From contig CM076147.1 in the NCBI GenBank assembly GCA_038025085.1, positions 3,105,001 to 3,169,000 of the forward strand: a DNA stretch of 64,000 bases. Direction: 5' to 3'. A model generated the notes under the pieces. The model saw only the letters and a program-made list of their open reading frames with translations, did not search any database and was not told the origin of the DNA. Source of the DNA: Tetragonia tetragonoides. Its lineage: Eukaryota; Streptophyta; Magnoliopsida; Caryophyllales; Aizoaceae. Shown piece after piece: positions 33,661 to 45,815 of this stretch; position 1 is the stretch's first letter; each line of letters begins with the position of its first letter. Made by a program: the position numbers and the translations under genes.

Positions 33661-34259
33661 CATGGCTTTGTCCTCAAACAATGAAGTAGATAATGATTTT
33701 AGGCATAAAGTCATCCATTTCACTAAGGAAGTTAAACCCAAGAAAATAAATCTTCTTTCTCTCTTCATCAACTTAATTCAACCTTTCATGAGGCCCAAAA
33801 TAAATTGGGACCTCATCGAAGCCTCTCTTCAATATTGGGATCCTATAGATCATGCTTATCGCTTCGGTACTCATGAGCTTAGCCTTCTAGTTGAGGAAGT
33901 TGAGGGATTCTTCACCCTCAAAAATGATGATCCTCTTGTGACACTTCTTGCGAAGTTGTATCATGAGAGGGACCTTAGACTTGTCTTAGGCCTTCCTTCA
34001 CTTCAAGAAATGTTCTTATGGGAAAATCTCTCCCTCTTGAGAACATATTTTCCATGTTCGAAAAGTCGAGGGGGTACTTCCAAATGGAGGAGGGCGTCTC
34101 TTTTGAGTATGTAAGGTTGAATTCCCATGTGCTACTTTTGTTGGGTACATACCTCTTGAAAGGAGGGAAGAATTTGTGCAATGCACGGTGCTTGAGACTC
34201 ATCATGTCCATTGAGTTGGGGGGTAGGGTAGCTCCTCTTATTCTCGGTGAGACCCTTTT
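33661..34259 (+). pseudogene. DUF7745-like/plant-mobile-domain-related ORF, antisense to a Tat-like element, truncated
   Basis: ATG 33661 starts MALSSNNEVDNDFRHKVIHF and leads to NLIQPFMRPKINWDLIEASL, then QYWDPIDHAYRFGTHELSLL and EEVEGFFTL. The W-DPxxHxxRFGxxEL..xEE pattern is that of DUF7745 and related plant transposon proteins. Near 34015 the frame shifts and continues as LPLENIFSMFEKSRGYFQME and LLLLGTYLLKGG, then the ORF is cut at 34259 by a chromovirus LTR. It runs opposite to the Tat-like LTR at 32413, the same relation as the PMD ORFs at 18514 and 57528. Function is unknown. Confidence 0.55.
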
Positions 34260-35630
34260 TGTGATACCCCAATATTTTCTATAATTATTATATTGATTTA
34301 GAAATGATTTATAAATAGTTTCGGAGATTAAATCGTAATTATATTCAAGGATTCGATTTATTTAGTTAAAGCCATAACAATATTACTTATTATTATTATG
34401 GGACTTTCATAATTGCATTTATCAATTTTGAGGAGTTTAATTAAAATGTTTAATATATGAATAAGAATTATTCATATTGTTTTAATTAGCTATTTAAATC
34501 AGAAAATCATTAAATAAATTTTTAAACCTAGTAGTATTTGACTTGGGTTGACTAAGGGCCTATATAAAGAAAAAGAGGAGGCAATTGATAAGTTTTGCAT
34601 AACTGATCAAACCCTCAAGCATTCTCCCTCTCCTCTCTCTCAAACTCACGTTCACTCTTTGTCTCTCTTCCCTCGGTTTGCTCACCAGAGAACCACCGCC
34701 GGCCTTCCTAGCCGCCGCTGGTAAGCCCCCCTCTCTTCTCTCTCTTTCTCTTTCTTTTTCTCTTTTTCTCTCCCCGCGGCTCTCTCTCGTTCGCGCGCCT
34801 CTCGCGCGGCCGCCTGGTCGCCGGACCACAGGGCCGACGCCCAGGTGGTGACTGGCGGGTGGCTAGCCGTCCCCCGCCCCTGCTCTCCCTTTCTTTCTTT
34901 CTCTCTCTCTCGTTCTCTACCTCTCTCGCTTTCGCACTTCTTCTCTCTCCTCTTCGCCGGAGCTCCGGCGACCACCACCACCGACCATGGTGGTTAGTGG
35001 GTGGTGGTGGTGGTGTTGGGTCAGGCTATGGGTCCCATGCACGGGTACCCGTGACCTAGACCTAGTTTTGAAGTTAGGGCTTCGTTTTTATATTTTTCGT
35101 AATTATTAATTCGATTTTCAGTATTTTTGATTTAATATTTTTATTTTTCTGCACTCATTCGGAATCGGAATTCGGATTTTCAAAATCCTCGATTGGTTGG
35201 AATAAAGCAAGAAATTTAATAAAAATATCGGATTAATATTTCGTTACAGTTTGTATTTTCGTATTTAATTAATACTGATTTGGTAATTGTTTTTAATTAG
35301 GACCTAACGAGCAAGCGTGATAATATTCGATTGGTTGGAGTATACTTTCTATTTGGAAGCGTTTGTGCTGGTAAGCGCTCGTGCCTACCTTCTTCCAAAG
35401 CCCCATCAAAACTATTTTGATGTGTTATGTGCTAATTTGGAAATTGTTGTGAATTTAATATGCAAGGCATGGTTAAATTATATCATCGTTATTATGAGAT
35501 TTCTTAAGCATGTTTACTATTGTAAATATAAATTATAATTAGCATGTTGATGTTAGCATGTCTTGGGAATTAATTAGTCTGTATGATGATTATTGGACAA
35601 TTATTGAATGGTGAATTATTAGTAATATTA
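34260..35630 (+). repeat. chromovirus LTR, plus strand, left part
   Basis: The LTR starts TGTGATACCCCAATATTTTC and contains the TATA box (CTATATAAAG at about 34559-34568), the TC-rich leader and the GC-rich GCCGGCCTTCCTAGCCGCCG region. At 35630 it is interrupted by an LTR of the same family in the opposite orientation, and it resumes at 36548. It truncates the DUF7745-like ORF on its left. Confidence 0.85.
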
Positions 35631-36547
35631 TGTAACACCCCCGAATTCGCAACGATTTCCAGGGAACTATCGACGTTGCTGTCCACGACTCGACACCGCC
35701 GAACCATCACGGACACAGGGGAATGCTACTGCAACATTTATCGCTAAGGGGTAAATGCTAAGCAGAAAGAAAAACTAGGTATCAAAGGAAGCATATAAAA
35801 AATTGAACATAAATATCTGAGTTGTCTATCCAGCGGTCTTAAGTCCATTATAGTTTTATTACAACTTTGCATTCAAGGGCACAAACCAAAGTCCCACATA
35901 ATTCAAGGTAACCAATAAATCCATAGTTCTAAACAAACAGCCCACATTCAACCTTCTTGCAAACCGTCCTCACTAAGCTACACCTGCACTTTGGTTTCCG
36001 TGACGGAAATAAGGTACATAAGAAAAAGAGAAGAAACAAAAGAAAACAAAAATCAGATAAACTGAATAAACGTCGTCCATACCAAGTAAAAACACTTTCG
36101 CGAACCTTACCTGGGTTTTAGAAGAATCATTGAAATTCATTTGCATGCACAAGTAGTCATACAATCAAGCACACGCATACTCGATATTCAATTACATGCA
36201 ATTCTTGAATATGAATAGGTGCTTAGTCAAGGAAAGTCAAACTCTATTAGAATTAGGATTATTTTCTGATTTAATTGCTAATTAAAAATAATTAAAACTA
36301 ATTAAATGCTAATTAAAACCAATTAAAACAATATGAATAAGCCTTATTCATATACAAAACCATTTTAGCTAAATCCCTCAATTTGATAATTATAAATCCT
36401 GAAATTCCCCTAATAATAATTAATATTACTATTGCTTAATTTGAGTAAATCGAATCGTTAAATAAATATACGATTTAAATCTCCGAAACTATTTATAAAA
36501 GAGTTATAAATCGATATTAAAATTATAGAAAATATTGGGATATCAAA
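35631..36547 (-). repeat. chromovirus LTR, minus strand, inserted into the plus-strand LTR and internally deleted
   Basis: It starts TGTAACACCCCCG and ends ATTGGGATATCAAA, and is flanked by TATTA at 35626-35630 and 36548-36552, a 5-bp target duplication. The host LTR text continues across it (compare 26360-26480). At 917 bp it lacks about 1.7 kb of the interior of a full LTR, with a junction near 36216 in GAATATGAATAGGTGCTTAG. Confidence 0.8.
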
Positions 36548-38625
36548 TATTATGCTATTAATTATATGCTAATTGGTATGGGTATTATTGAGTGCTAGTG
36601 AGCACCTATATATTATCGTTGAATGTCTTGGATGATTTGTGAATTTTTGGATATCATATTACCCTGCACTTTGGTTTCCGTGATGGAAACAAGGTACAGA
36701 AGAAAAGGAGAAGAGACAAAAGAAAAAAAAATCAGATAAACTGAATAAACGTCATTCATACCAAGTAAAAACACTTTCGCAAACCTTACCTGGGTTTTAG
36801 AAGAATCATTGAAATTCATTTGCATGCACACGTAGTCATACAATCAAGCACACGCATACTCGATATTCAATTACATGCAATTCGTGAATATGAATACGAA
36901 GGGGAGAGAAAGAGAGAGCGAATGAGCGGGAGGGGAACACCGGGAAGGACCCCAACGGCGTCGGCCGCCTGCCGACGACCACCCAGGCGTGGGCTGGTGG
37001 CGCGGCAGCGGCCCGACAGCCGTGGCCCGCGAAACAAAGGGAAAGAGAGCAGGGTACGGGGAGAGAGAGAAAGGGAAAGAGAGAGAGAGAAAGAAATGGG
37101 GGGAAAGGGAGCGGCTCACCTTGTGGTGGCCTGGTGTTCTCCGACGAAGGGCGGCAGCAGTGAGGCCGAGAGAGAGAGAAGAGAGAGAGGAGAGAAATTG
37201 TGAGGTTTTGGCTCATTTTTTGCAACTGATCAACTGACCCATCTCTTAGTTTAAATAGTTGCTTAGTCAAGGAAAGTCAAACTCTACTAGAATTAGGATT
37301 ATTTTCTGATTTAATTGCTAATTAAAAATAATTAAAACTAATTAAATGCTAATTAAAACCAATTAAAACAATATGAATAAGCCTTATTCATATACAAAAC
37401 CATTTTAACTAAATCCCTCAATTTGATAATTATAAATCCAGAAATTCCCCTAATAATAACTAATATTATTATTGCTTAATTTGAGTAAATCGAATCGTTA
37501 AATAAATATACGATTTAAATCTCCGAAACTATTTATAAAAGAGTTATAAATCGATAATAAAATTATAGAAAATATTGGGATATCAAATATTATGCTATTA
37601 ATTATATGCTAATTGGTATGGGTATTATTGAGTGCTAGTGAGCACCTATATATTATCGTTGAATGTCTTGGATGATTTGTGAATTTTTGGATATCATATT
37701 ACCCTGCACTTTGGTTTCCGTGACGGAAACAAGGTACAGAAGAAAAGGAGAAGAGACAAAAGAAAAAAAAAATAGATAAACTGAATAAACGTCGTCCATA
37801 CCAAGTAAAAACACTTTCGCAAACCTTACCTGGGTTTTAGAAGAATCATTGAAATTCATTTGCATGCACAAGTAGTCATACAATTAAGCACACGCATACT
37901 CGATATTCAATTACATGCAATTCTTGAATATGAATACGAAGGGGAGAGAAAGAGAGAGCGAATGAGCGGGAGGGGGACACCGGGAAGGACCCCAACGGCG
38001 TCGGCCGCCTGCCGACGACCACCCAGGCGTGGGCTGGTGGCGCGGCAGCGGCCCGACAGCCGTGGCCCGCGAAACAAAGGGAAAGAGAGCAGGGTACGGG
38101 GAGAGAGAGAAAGGGAAAGAGAGAGAGAAAGAAATGAAGGGAAAGGGAGCGGCTCACCTTGTGGTGGCCTGGTGTTCTCCGGCGAAGGGCGGCAGCAGTG
38201 AGGCCGAGAGAGAGAGAAGCGAGAGAGGAGAGAAATTGTGAGGTTTTGGCTCATTTTTTGCAACTGATCAACTGGCCCATCTCTTAGTTTAAATAGGTGC
38301 TTAGTCAAGGAAAGTCAAACTCTACTAGAATTAGGATTATTTTCTGATTTAATTGCTAATTAAAAATAATTAAAACTAATTAAATGCTAATTAAAACCAA
38401 TTAAAAAAATATGAATAAGCCTTATTCATAGACAAAACCATTTTAACTAAATCCCTCAATTTGATAATTATAAATCCCGAAATTCCCCTATTAATAATTA
38501 ATATTATTATTGCTTAATTTGAGTAAATCGAATCGTTAAATAAATATACGATTTAAATCTCCGAAACTATTTATAAAAGAGTTATAAATCGATATTAAAA
38601 TTATAGAAAATATTGGGATACCAAA
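36548..38625. repeat. two tandem units of about 1.04 kb made of mixed-orientation LTR pieces
   Basis: Unit A spans 36548-37587 and unit B 37588-38625. Each has about 117 bp of plus-strand LTR (TATTATGCTATTAATTATAT through ATATCATATTACCC), then a minus-strand LTR with an internal deletion, from CACTTTGGTTTCCGTGA to ATTGGGATATCAAA. The switch occurs at a shared ACCCTGC. A third copy of the start continues into the longer LTR at 38746. Frames of 60-140 codons here (GERKRERMSGRG and similar) are simple-sequence LTR text, not genes. Confidence 0.85.
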
Positions 38626-41024
38626 TATTAGGCTATTAATTATATGCTAATTGGTATGGGTATTATTGAGTGCTAGTGAGCACCTATATATTATCGTTGA
38701 ATGTCTTGGATGATTTGTGAATTTTTGGATATCATATTACCCTACACTTTGGTTTCCGTGACGGAAACAAGGTACAGAAGAAAAGGAGAAGAGACAAAAG
38801 AAAAAAAAAATCAGATAAACTGAATAAACGTCGTCCATACCAAGTAAAAACACTTTCGCAAACCTTACCTGGGTTTTAGAAGAATCATTGAAATTCATTT
38901 GCATGCACAAGTAGTCATACAATCAAGCACACGCATACTCGATATTCAATTACATGCAATTCTTGCTTTAGTGATCATTCGAACACAAATAGATAAACCA
39001 TCTTGATTAGAGAGATAAGAGAGCGAATAGAATAGCGATTACCCATACTGTTCATAGATAGATATAGACATGCCATGGACTTACGCTAGTGTATACTCAC
39101 ACTACCTCTAACATAATAATCGATATGTAGAGAAATAAACAATGGGGAATGATCCGTCCCGAACACACTGCGAGGTGTCCATAAAAGTAACTTGGGAATC
39201 ACGCATCCCTAGACTACATCAATTAGATAAGTCTCGATACCTCGGCTACTCCTAGGGATCCATTAGGAGTCTTATTCTCATTTAATTCAATTCACATACT
39301 TGCATTGATTGACCTAGTGGTACAACGAGACCACGACATAATACTTCATTTCATGCTCATGATAATGAATAATAATAACGACGATTATGACATAAGGGCA
39401 TATTAACATTAGTCATGCTCATATAAGTCTAACAAAATTTCGGCAGCATTTCGGCAGTACATCAAGATATCCAAAAATTAGACTTTCACAAATACACCAT
39501 CCAATATAATAGTAGGTGCTCATTAGCACTCAATAATATCCCATTCCAAATAGCACATGTTACTATATCATAATAATATTAGAAATTCAACATCGCCATA
39601 ATTAAACATTAATTAGCATATAAACTAATTAATTAACGAAACTCTATAAACTTATCATACTCAATATAAATCATATTTACAGCGAAGAATATATTTCAAA
39701 TTCTTATGATTAACGACGATGTAATTTAATCATGCATCACATATTAAATTCACAATAATAATCAATTAGCACATAACACATCAAAATAGTTTTGATGGGG
39801 CTTTGGAAAGAGGTAGGCACAATCGCTTCCCTAATAAACGCTCACTAAGCTGTAGGTAACTTAGCTAATCACAACCCGATCACGCTTGTCCGTTTGGTCC
39901 TAATTAAAAATAATTACCGAGACATAATTAATAAATACGAAAATCCAAACAATACTGAAACTGTAACCTAATATTTTTTATTAAATTCCTTGATTTATTT
40001 CAACCAATCTAGGCTTTTGAAATCCGGATTCGGACTCCGAACGAGTACAGAAAAATAAAAACAATTATTGAAAAATACTGAAAATACGAAATTAATTAAA
40101 ACGAAAAATACAAATTAGAAACCCTAACTTATTGTGCAAGTCTCGACCACGGTCACCCACAAGGGGACCCATGGTTGGACCCATCAGCACCATCACCACC
40201 CCCTGACCACCGTGGTCGGTGGTGGTGGCTCGCCGGCGACCTGCGGCTAGGAGAGAAAAAGAGAGAGGGTTCGCGAGGGAGGGAGAGAATGAAGGGAAGA
40301 GAAAGAGAGAGTGACTGAGCGGGAAGGGGGACACCGGGAAGGACCCCAACGGCGTCGGCCGCCTGCCGGCGACCACCTAGGCACGGCCTGGTGGTGTGGC
40401 AGGGGCCCGACAGCCGTGGCCCGCGAAACAGAGGGGAAGAGAGCAGGGTACGGGGAGAGAGAGAAAGGGAAAGAGAGAGAGAAAGAAATAGGGGGAAAGG
40501 GGAGTGGCTCACCTTTTGGTGACCTGGTGTTCTCCGACGAAGGGCGGCAGCAGTGAGGCCGAGAGAGAGAGAATAGAGAGAAGAGAGAGAAAGAGAGGGA
40601 GAGAGAGAGAGTCGGGTGAGAGAGAGGAGAGAAATTGTGAGGTGTTGGCTCATTTCTTGCAAGTGATCAACTGGCCCATCTCTTAGCTTAAATAGGTGCT
40701 TAGTCAAGGAAAGTTAAACCCTACTAGAATTAGGATTATTTTCTGATTTAATTGCTAATTAAAAACAATTAAGACTAATTAAATGCTAATTAAAACCAAT
40801 TAAAGCAATATGAATAAGCCTTATTCATATACAAAACCATTTTAACTAAATCCCTCAATTTGATAATTATAAATTCCAAAATTTTCATAATAATAATTAA
40901 TAATATTATGGCTTAATTTGAGTAAATCGAATCGTTAAATAAATATACGATTTTAATATCCGAAACTATTTATAAAAGAATTATAAATCGATATTATAAT
41001 TATAGAAAATATTGGGGTATCACA
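38626..41024 (-). repeat. chromovirus 3' LTR, minus strand (with 120 bp plus-strand LTR piece at its left)
   Basis: 38626-38745 is the plus-strand piece of the tandem unit. 38746-41024 is an undeleted minus-strand LTR except for its first part. It ends GGGGTATCACA at 41024, next to a polypurine tract, so it is the 3' LTR of the chromovirus at 41025-47672. It contains the GC-rich GGCGTCGGCCGCCTGCCGGC and GA-rich leader blocks at 40190-40640. Confidence 0.85.
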
Positions 41025-41042
41025 TTCTACCTTCCTTAAAAG
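41025..41042 (-). promoter_or_regulatory. chromovirus polypurine tract
   Basis: On the minus strand TTTTAAGGAAGGTAGAA precedes the LTR start TGTGATACC. A near copy, TTTTTAAGGAGGGTAGAA, lies at 41256-41273 and overlaps the polyprotein stop. Confidence 0.75.
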
Positions 41043-41266
41043 AAGTTTCGTCCTGAAACTTGAAACATGAAGTAATCACTTCTCAACGACGAAACGAGTT
41101 TACCCATACGAAGGTATAAATCGATTTTAGGACAACGACAATGCAATGCGTGTACTACGGTTGTGATCTAGATCGATTAGCAGTGCAGCATGCAATGCTA
41201 GAACATGCAACTCGTGCAAAGCGGTAAACAAAACACGAAATTACTAGGTGTGACATTCTACCCTCC

Positions 41267-42389
41267 TTAAAAAGGGTTTCGTCCCGAAACCCGAATGGAA
41301 TTAGTACCTTCGAGAAAGAATTCTGGGTACTTCTCGCGCATCATGGATTCAGCTTCCCATGTTGCCTCTTCTTGACCATGACGGGACCAAATAACTTTCA
41401 CAATCGGAATAGTCTTTGTGCGAGTCTAGCTCTCTTTGCGGTCGGTGATCTCGATCGGACATTCTTCATATGTCAAACTCTCGTCAAGTTCGATCGTTTC
41501 AGGTTGAACGACATGAGTTTGATCATGTACCTATCGCTTCAGTTGAGAGACATGAAAGACATTGTGGACTTTCTCAAGTTCCACAGGTAAAGCTAGACGA
41601 TAAACAACTTCACCAATGCTCTCTAGGATCTCGTAAGGTCCAATGTAACGAGGACTTAACTTCCCCTTACGGCCAAAAGGCATAACACCCTTGGTAGGAG
41701 ATACTCGCAAAAGTACCTTGCTTCCCACCTCAAATTCTTCAGGTGTACGACCTCTATCTGCATATGATTTCTGGCGATCTTGTGCACTTTGCATCTTCGT
41801 CTGAATCACCTTCGCAATGTTGACAGTCTGCTGGATCATATCAGGACCCAAAAACTGCAGTCTCGCTAATGTCGTTCCAGCATACAGGCGATCTACACTT
41901 CCTAACATACAAGGCTTCATATGGCGCTCGATCAATGCTTGAATGATAGCTATTGTTGTAAGAAAATTCGATCAACAGAATGTGTTTATCCCACAAACCT
42001 TGGTATTCAAGGGCACACGCTCGAAGCATATCCTCTAGAGTCTGGATTGTCCTTTCCGTCTGGCCATCTGTTGCAGGATGAAAAGCGGTACTAAACTTCA
42101 ATTTGCTTCCGCCAGATGTTAGAGAGAAATCTCGATTCTCTATCAGAAACAATATCTTCAGGTACACCATGAAGTCTTATGACTTCCTTGACGTACGCGT
42201 CGGCCAGTTTCTCCATTTCCCACGTGTCGTGCATAGGGATGAATCGTGCGACCTTCGTCAAACGATTTACAACCACCCAAATGGTGTTCTTCTTCTTTCC
42301 AAGTCGGAACTTCCAGTGATTGTACCGTTCCACCCGGTCTCTTGTGCTCGGTCTTGACTTTCTGACATGTCAAACACTTCGCTACAAAC
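41267..42389 (-). pseudogene. chromovirus integrase and chromodomain-like tail
   Basis: The integrase zinc finger (GHKLYKDLRQVFWWKGMKQD) is followed by LTCQKVKTEHKRPGG in another frame, then NTIWVVVNRLTKVARFIPMH. The WEHIxMDF stretch with the first catalytic Asp is missing at that junction. Downstream, [18 protein letters not shown] carries the second Asp and [20 protein letters not shown] the Glu. The end shows GRKGKLSPRYIGPYEILESI and LEKVHNVFHVSQLKR, then a TAG, then LDESLTYEECPIEITDRKES and, after another stop, VIWSRHGQEEATWEAE and MMREKYPEFF. That last block is the chromodomain-like motif which in active relatives targets integration to heterochromatin. Confidence 0.85.
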
Positions 42390-43338
42390 TAAGCGACATC
42401 TTGTTTCATGCCTTTCCACCAGAACACTTGGCGAAGATCTTTGTAAAGCTTATGTCCACCAGGATGTACAGAATACGGTGGATTATGAGCTTCACCCAGA
42501 ATCTGACTTTTGATATCTAGGTCATTGGATACGCACACACGTTCTCGAAATCTCATAATTCCATCTTGGCCCAAAGTGAAGTCCTCGGACCTACCCTCAT
42601 CTTTGTGGTTTAGAATCCGCTGAAGATCCTCATCACCACTTTGTTTATCTTTGATCTCTTCAAGCAGTGTTGGTCGAACAACATATGTGCTAAGGTACAT
42701 TGAACGTCACCTTGAAACACAATCTCCACCTCGAGACTTTGCAAGTCACGTATGAACTCCTTAGGAAGCACTAAAGCAGTGTTTAACGAATGTCGAGTCT
42801 TCCTACTCAAAGCATCAGCGACTACGTTCGCTTTACCCTCATGGTACTGGATATCGATGTCGTACTCCGTCAAAAGTTCTAGCCATCTCCTTTGGCGCAT
42901 GTTCAACTCTTTCTGCGTAAAGATATACTTGAGACTCTTGTGATCAGTAAACATCTTGAATGCGGAACCATACAGGTAATGTCGCCAAATCTTCAATGCA
43001 AATACGACAGCAACAAGTTCTAGATCGTGCGTAGGATAGTTGTCTTCATGCTTCTTCAGTTGTCGTGAGGCGTAGGCCACGACCTTTCCATGTTGCATCA
43101 AAACACACCCTAAGCCATGCTTAGACGCGTCACTGTAGACCTCATATCCTTCTGTTCCTGACGACAATGTCAAAATAGGTGCACTTGTAAGACGTTTCTT
43201 CAACTCTTGGAAAGCAGTCTCACACTTGTCGGACCATACAAACTTTGTTGTTTTCTTCATCAAATTCGTGATTGGCTGCGCAATCTTTGAGAAACCTTCC
43301 ACAAGTCGTCTATAATATCCAGCAAGTCCAAGAAAACT
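42389..43338 (-). pseudogene. chromovirus RNase H and integrase start
   Basis: The segment follows an in-frame TGA at 43318-43320 that replaces the usual Arg of [14 protein letters not shown]. RNase H is well kept: [17 protein letters not shown] (catalytic Asp), [20 protein letters not shown] (Glu), [11 protein letters not shown] (Asp) and [13 protein letters not shown]. After [15 protein letters not shown] the frame shifts into [20 protein letters not shown], the start of integrase. RNase H would remove the RNA template during reverse transcription. Confidence 0.85.
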
Positions 43339-44298
43339 TCAAACTTCGGTCACGGTCGTTGGTCTTGGCCAATCTGTAACAGTTCGAATCTTCTCTGGAT
43401 CTACGGCCACTCCATCCTTAGACACCACGTGTCCTAAGAAAGATACCGTGTCTAACCAAAACTCACACTTAGACAACTTGGCGTAAAGTTGATGTCTTCG
43501 CAGAATCTCCAAAACAGTACATAGATGTTGCTCATGCTCCTCGGCGTTCTTCGAGTAAACCAGAATATCATCGATAAAGACTACAACAAACTGGTCTAGG
43601 TAAGGCTGGAACGTACGGTTCATCAAGTCCATAAACTTTGCAGGCACATTTGTCAACCCAAAAGGCATCACAGTGAACTCGTAGTGCCCATACCTCATCC
43701 TAAACGCTGTCTTCGCAATATCAGGCTCAGAGATCCTCAACTGATGGTATCCTGATCGCAGGTCTATCTTTGAGAAAATTGACGCACCACACAGTTGGTC
43801 AAACAGATCGTCAATTCGGGGAAGTGGGTATCTATTCTTGATCGTAATCTTGTTTAACTCGCGGTAGTCGATGCACAGTCTCATACTACCATCCTTCTTC
43901 CGTACAAACAAAACAGGAGCACCCCAAGGTGATACACTCGGACGTGTGTATCCCTTTTGTAACAAATCCTCAAGTTGTGTTTTCAGTTCCTTCATCTCAG
44001 CAGGTGCCATACGATACGGTGCTTTTGAAATTGGTGCAGAACCTGGAGCAAGCTCGATCGTAAAGTCGACAATGCGTTGTGGAGGCATTTCAGGAATCTC
44101 TTCGGGAAAAACGTCAGCGTACTCGAAAACTACAGGAATAGGCTGCGGAGCTTCCATCTCGCGACTCGTATCCATCACATGACAAAGGTAAATCGCTTCA
44201 CCCTTAGTCACACACTCTTTAACCTTCATCGTAGCCATCACTTTCAGCTTAGGCTTGACCACAACTCCTCGGTAAGTGATCCTCTTACCTTTAGGTCC
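43339..44298 (-). pseudogene. chromovirus reverse transcriptase
   Basis: The core reads [40 protein letters not shown], then [35 protein letters not shown] and [13 protein letters not shown]. The catalytic Asp triad (KIDL and FIDD) is intact. TNVPAKFM differs from the usual TNAPAxFM. The frame is bounded by an in-frame TGA on each side (about 44297 and 43319), so the polyprotein would break even though this domain reads through. Confidence 0.88.
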
Positions 44299-44667
44299 TC
44301 ACAAAGAAACGCGTTGTTCAAAGCACTCTAACTTAGCCCTATACCTGACTAACCAATCCATTCCCAATATCACATCAAAGTCCTTCAAATCCATCTGAAT
44401 CAAATCTGCGGGTAAATCGGAACCAGTTATCCCAATATCACACTTTTCATCTGAACCATCTGGCATCCTCATATTTGCACTATACACAGAACTAGGTTCT
44501 AATCCTATCTTAGATGCAAAGCACTTAGAAAGTACAGAATGCGTCGCACCACTATCAAACAAAACAAAAGCGGGAAAAGAATGAACAAGAAAAGTACCAG
44601 CGTTCACGTTCGAGTTTTCTTCTGCTTGATTGCGATTCATCACAAAGATTCTACCATTAACCCCTCT

Positions 44668-44742
<75 letters not shown>

Positions 44743-45815
44743 CGGCGCGGGATTAGCAGTAGCAGGAGCTTGAACTTGGTTGTTCACAGCAGGAGCAGCA
44801 TTGTTGCGGTTGTTGTTGTTGTTGTTGTTGTTGTTGTAACCCCCGTTTCCACGGTAGTTACCACCATTACCACGATAGCCATTGATATTCCCACCACGAT
44901 TGTAGTTGTTATCGCGGTTCTGCCCATTACCATTCCTACCTCGGCTCCAATATTCCGAAGCTTTGTGACCTGGTTTGTTGCACTCAGAGCATTGCAACAG
45001 GCGTATTCCTTCTGGCCATTATCGTAGTTCGATGACTTTTCAAGTCACGATTTCTATACGCATTGTGGTTCAGACCACCTTGGTAGCTGTTGTTGCCATT
45101 CGGTCTTGGCCTTTTGTCGCCGTTATTCGATTGTGATGGATTGCCTTCGTCGCGCTTGATCTTTCCCAAATGCATGTCACGACGTCCAACAATCCTCTCC
45201 TGGTTCAGGGCCTTGTCATAGGATTCCTGAAAAGTGATAGATTGTCCAGCGAAAAAACGTTGAATATCCCATTTCAGTCCGTCCTCAAACCTTTCGATTC
45301 GCTCAGCTTCAGTTGTCAGCAGATTAGGAGCAAAAATAGCAAGCTCGTTGAACTTGGCAGCAAACTCGGCCACAAACAGCTTGTCTTGGCTTAACCCTTC
45401 AAACTCACGCTGCTTCAGGCGTCATAAAGCACTAGGATAAAATCTAGCACGACTGGTACCTTAAAACGATCCCAATTAAAGTTCGGCGTTGCAAGTAAAT
45501 CAGTTCGCACATCGTTCCACTACTTATTAGCTTCGCCCTTCAGATAGTACGTCGCAGACCTAACTTTCATGTTGTTAGGCCGATTTGTAGCTAGAAACAA
45601 CTTCTCGAACTCGATGATCCAAGTCTCCAGCTTTGTTGGATTGGCACCACCTTTGAACGTAGGAGGTTTAAGAGCATCAAAATCTTGGAAACTACGCGCT
45701 GCAGAGGCTTGTGCGGTTTCCATCTCTTCTTGGCTGCCATTTGTCGTGCCATGATCTCGACCACATCGGTCAGACCATCCTTGAGTCTAGCGATTCTATC
45801 GGCGTTGGTTGACAT
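44299..45815 (-). pseudogene. chromovirus gag and aspartic protease
   Basis: Gag starts at ATG 45815 (MSTNADRIARLKDGLTDVVE), shifts frame into LKPPTFKGGANPTKLETWII and EFEKLFLATNR, and after further breaks continues as VAEFAAKFNELAIFAPNLLT and RIERFEDGLKWDIQRFFAGQ. The zinc knuckle reads CSECNKPGHKASEY: the last ligand is Tyr (TAT) where Cys (TGT) is expected. A poly-Asn linker follows, then the protease with FVLFDSGATHSVLS (catalytic Asp) and FDVILGMDWL. Gag forms the particle; the protease matures it. The loss of the fourth zinc ligand and the frameshifts would prevent function. Confidence 0.87.
44668..44742 (-). repeat. (AAC)n microsatellite encoding a poly-Asn linker
   Basis: About 25 uninterrupted GTT units on the plus strand encode a run of Asn between the zinc knuckle and protease. 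A second shorter run lies at 44810-44837. Both are in the gag frame. Confidence 0.9.

Noticed and set aside
36820..38308. Repeated frames of 70-145 codons rich in Arg/Glu/Gly or Ser/Leu/Pro
   Set aside because: They lie in the GA- and GC-rich leader of the chromovirus LTR and recur with every LTR copy in both orientations. Their composition follows from simple sequence, and they show no domain.
44539..45027. Plus-strand frame with a long poly-Val run
   Set aside because: It is the complement of the AAC microsatellite in gag. The gag frame on the other strand explains it.
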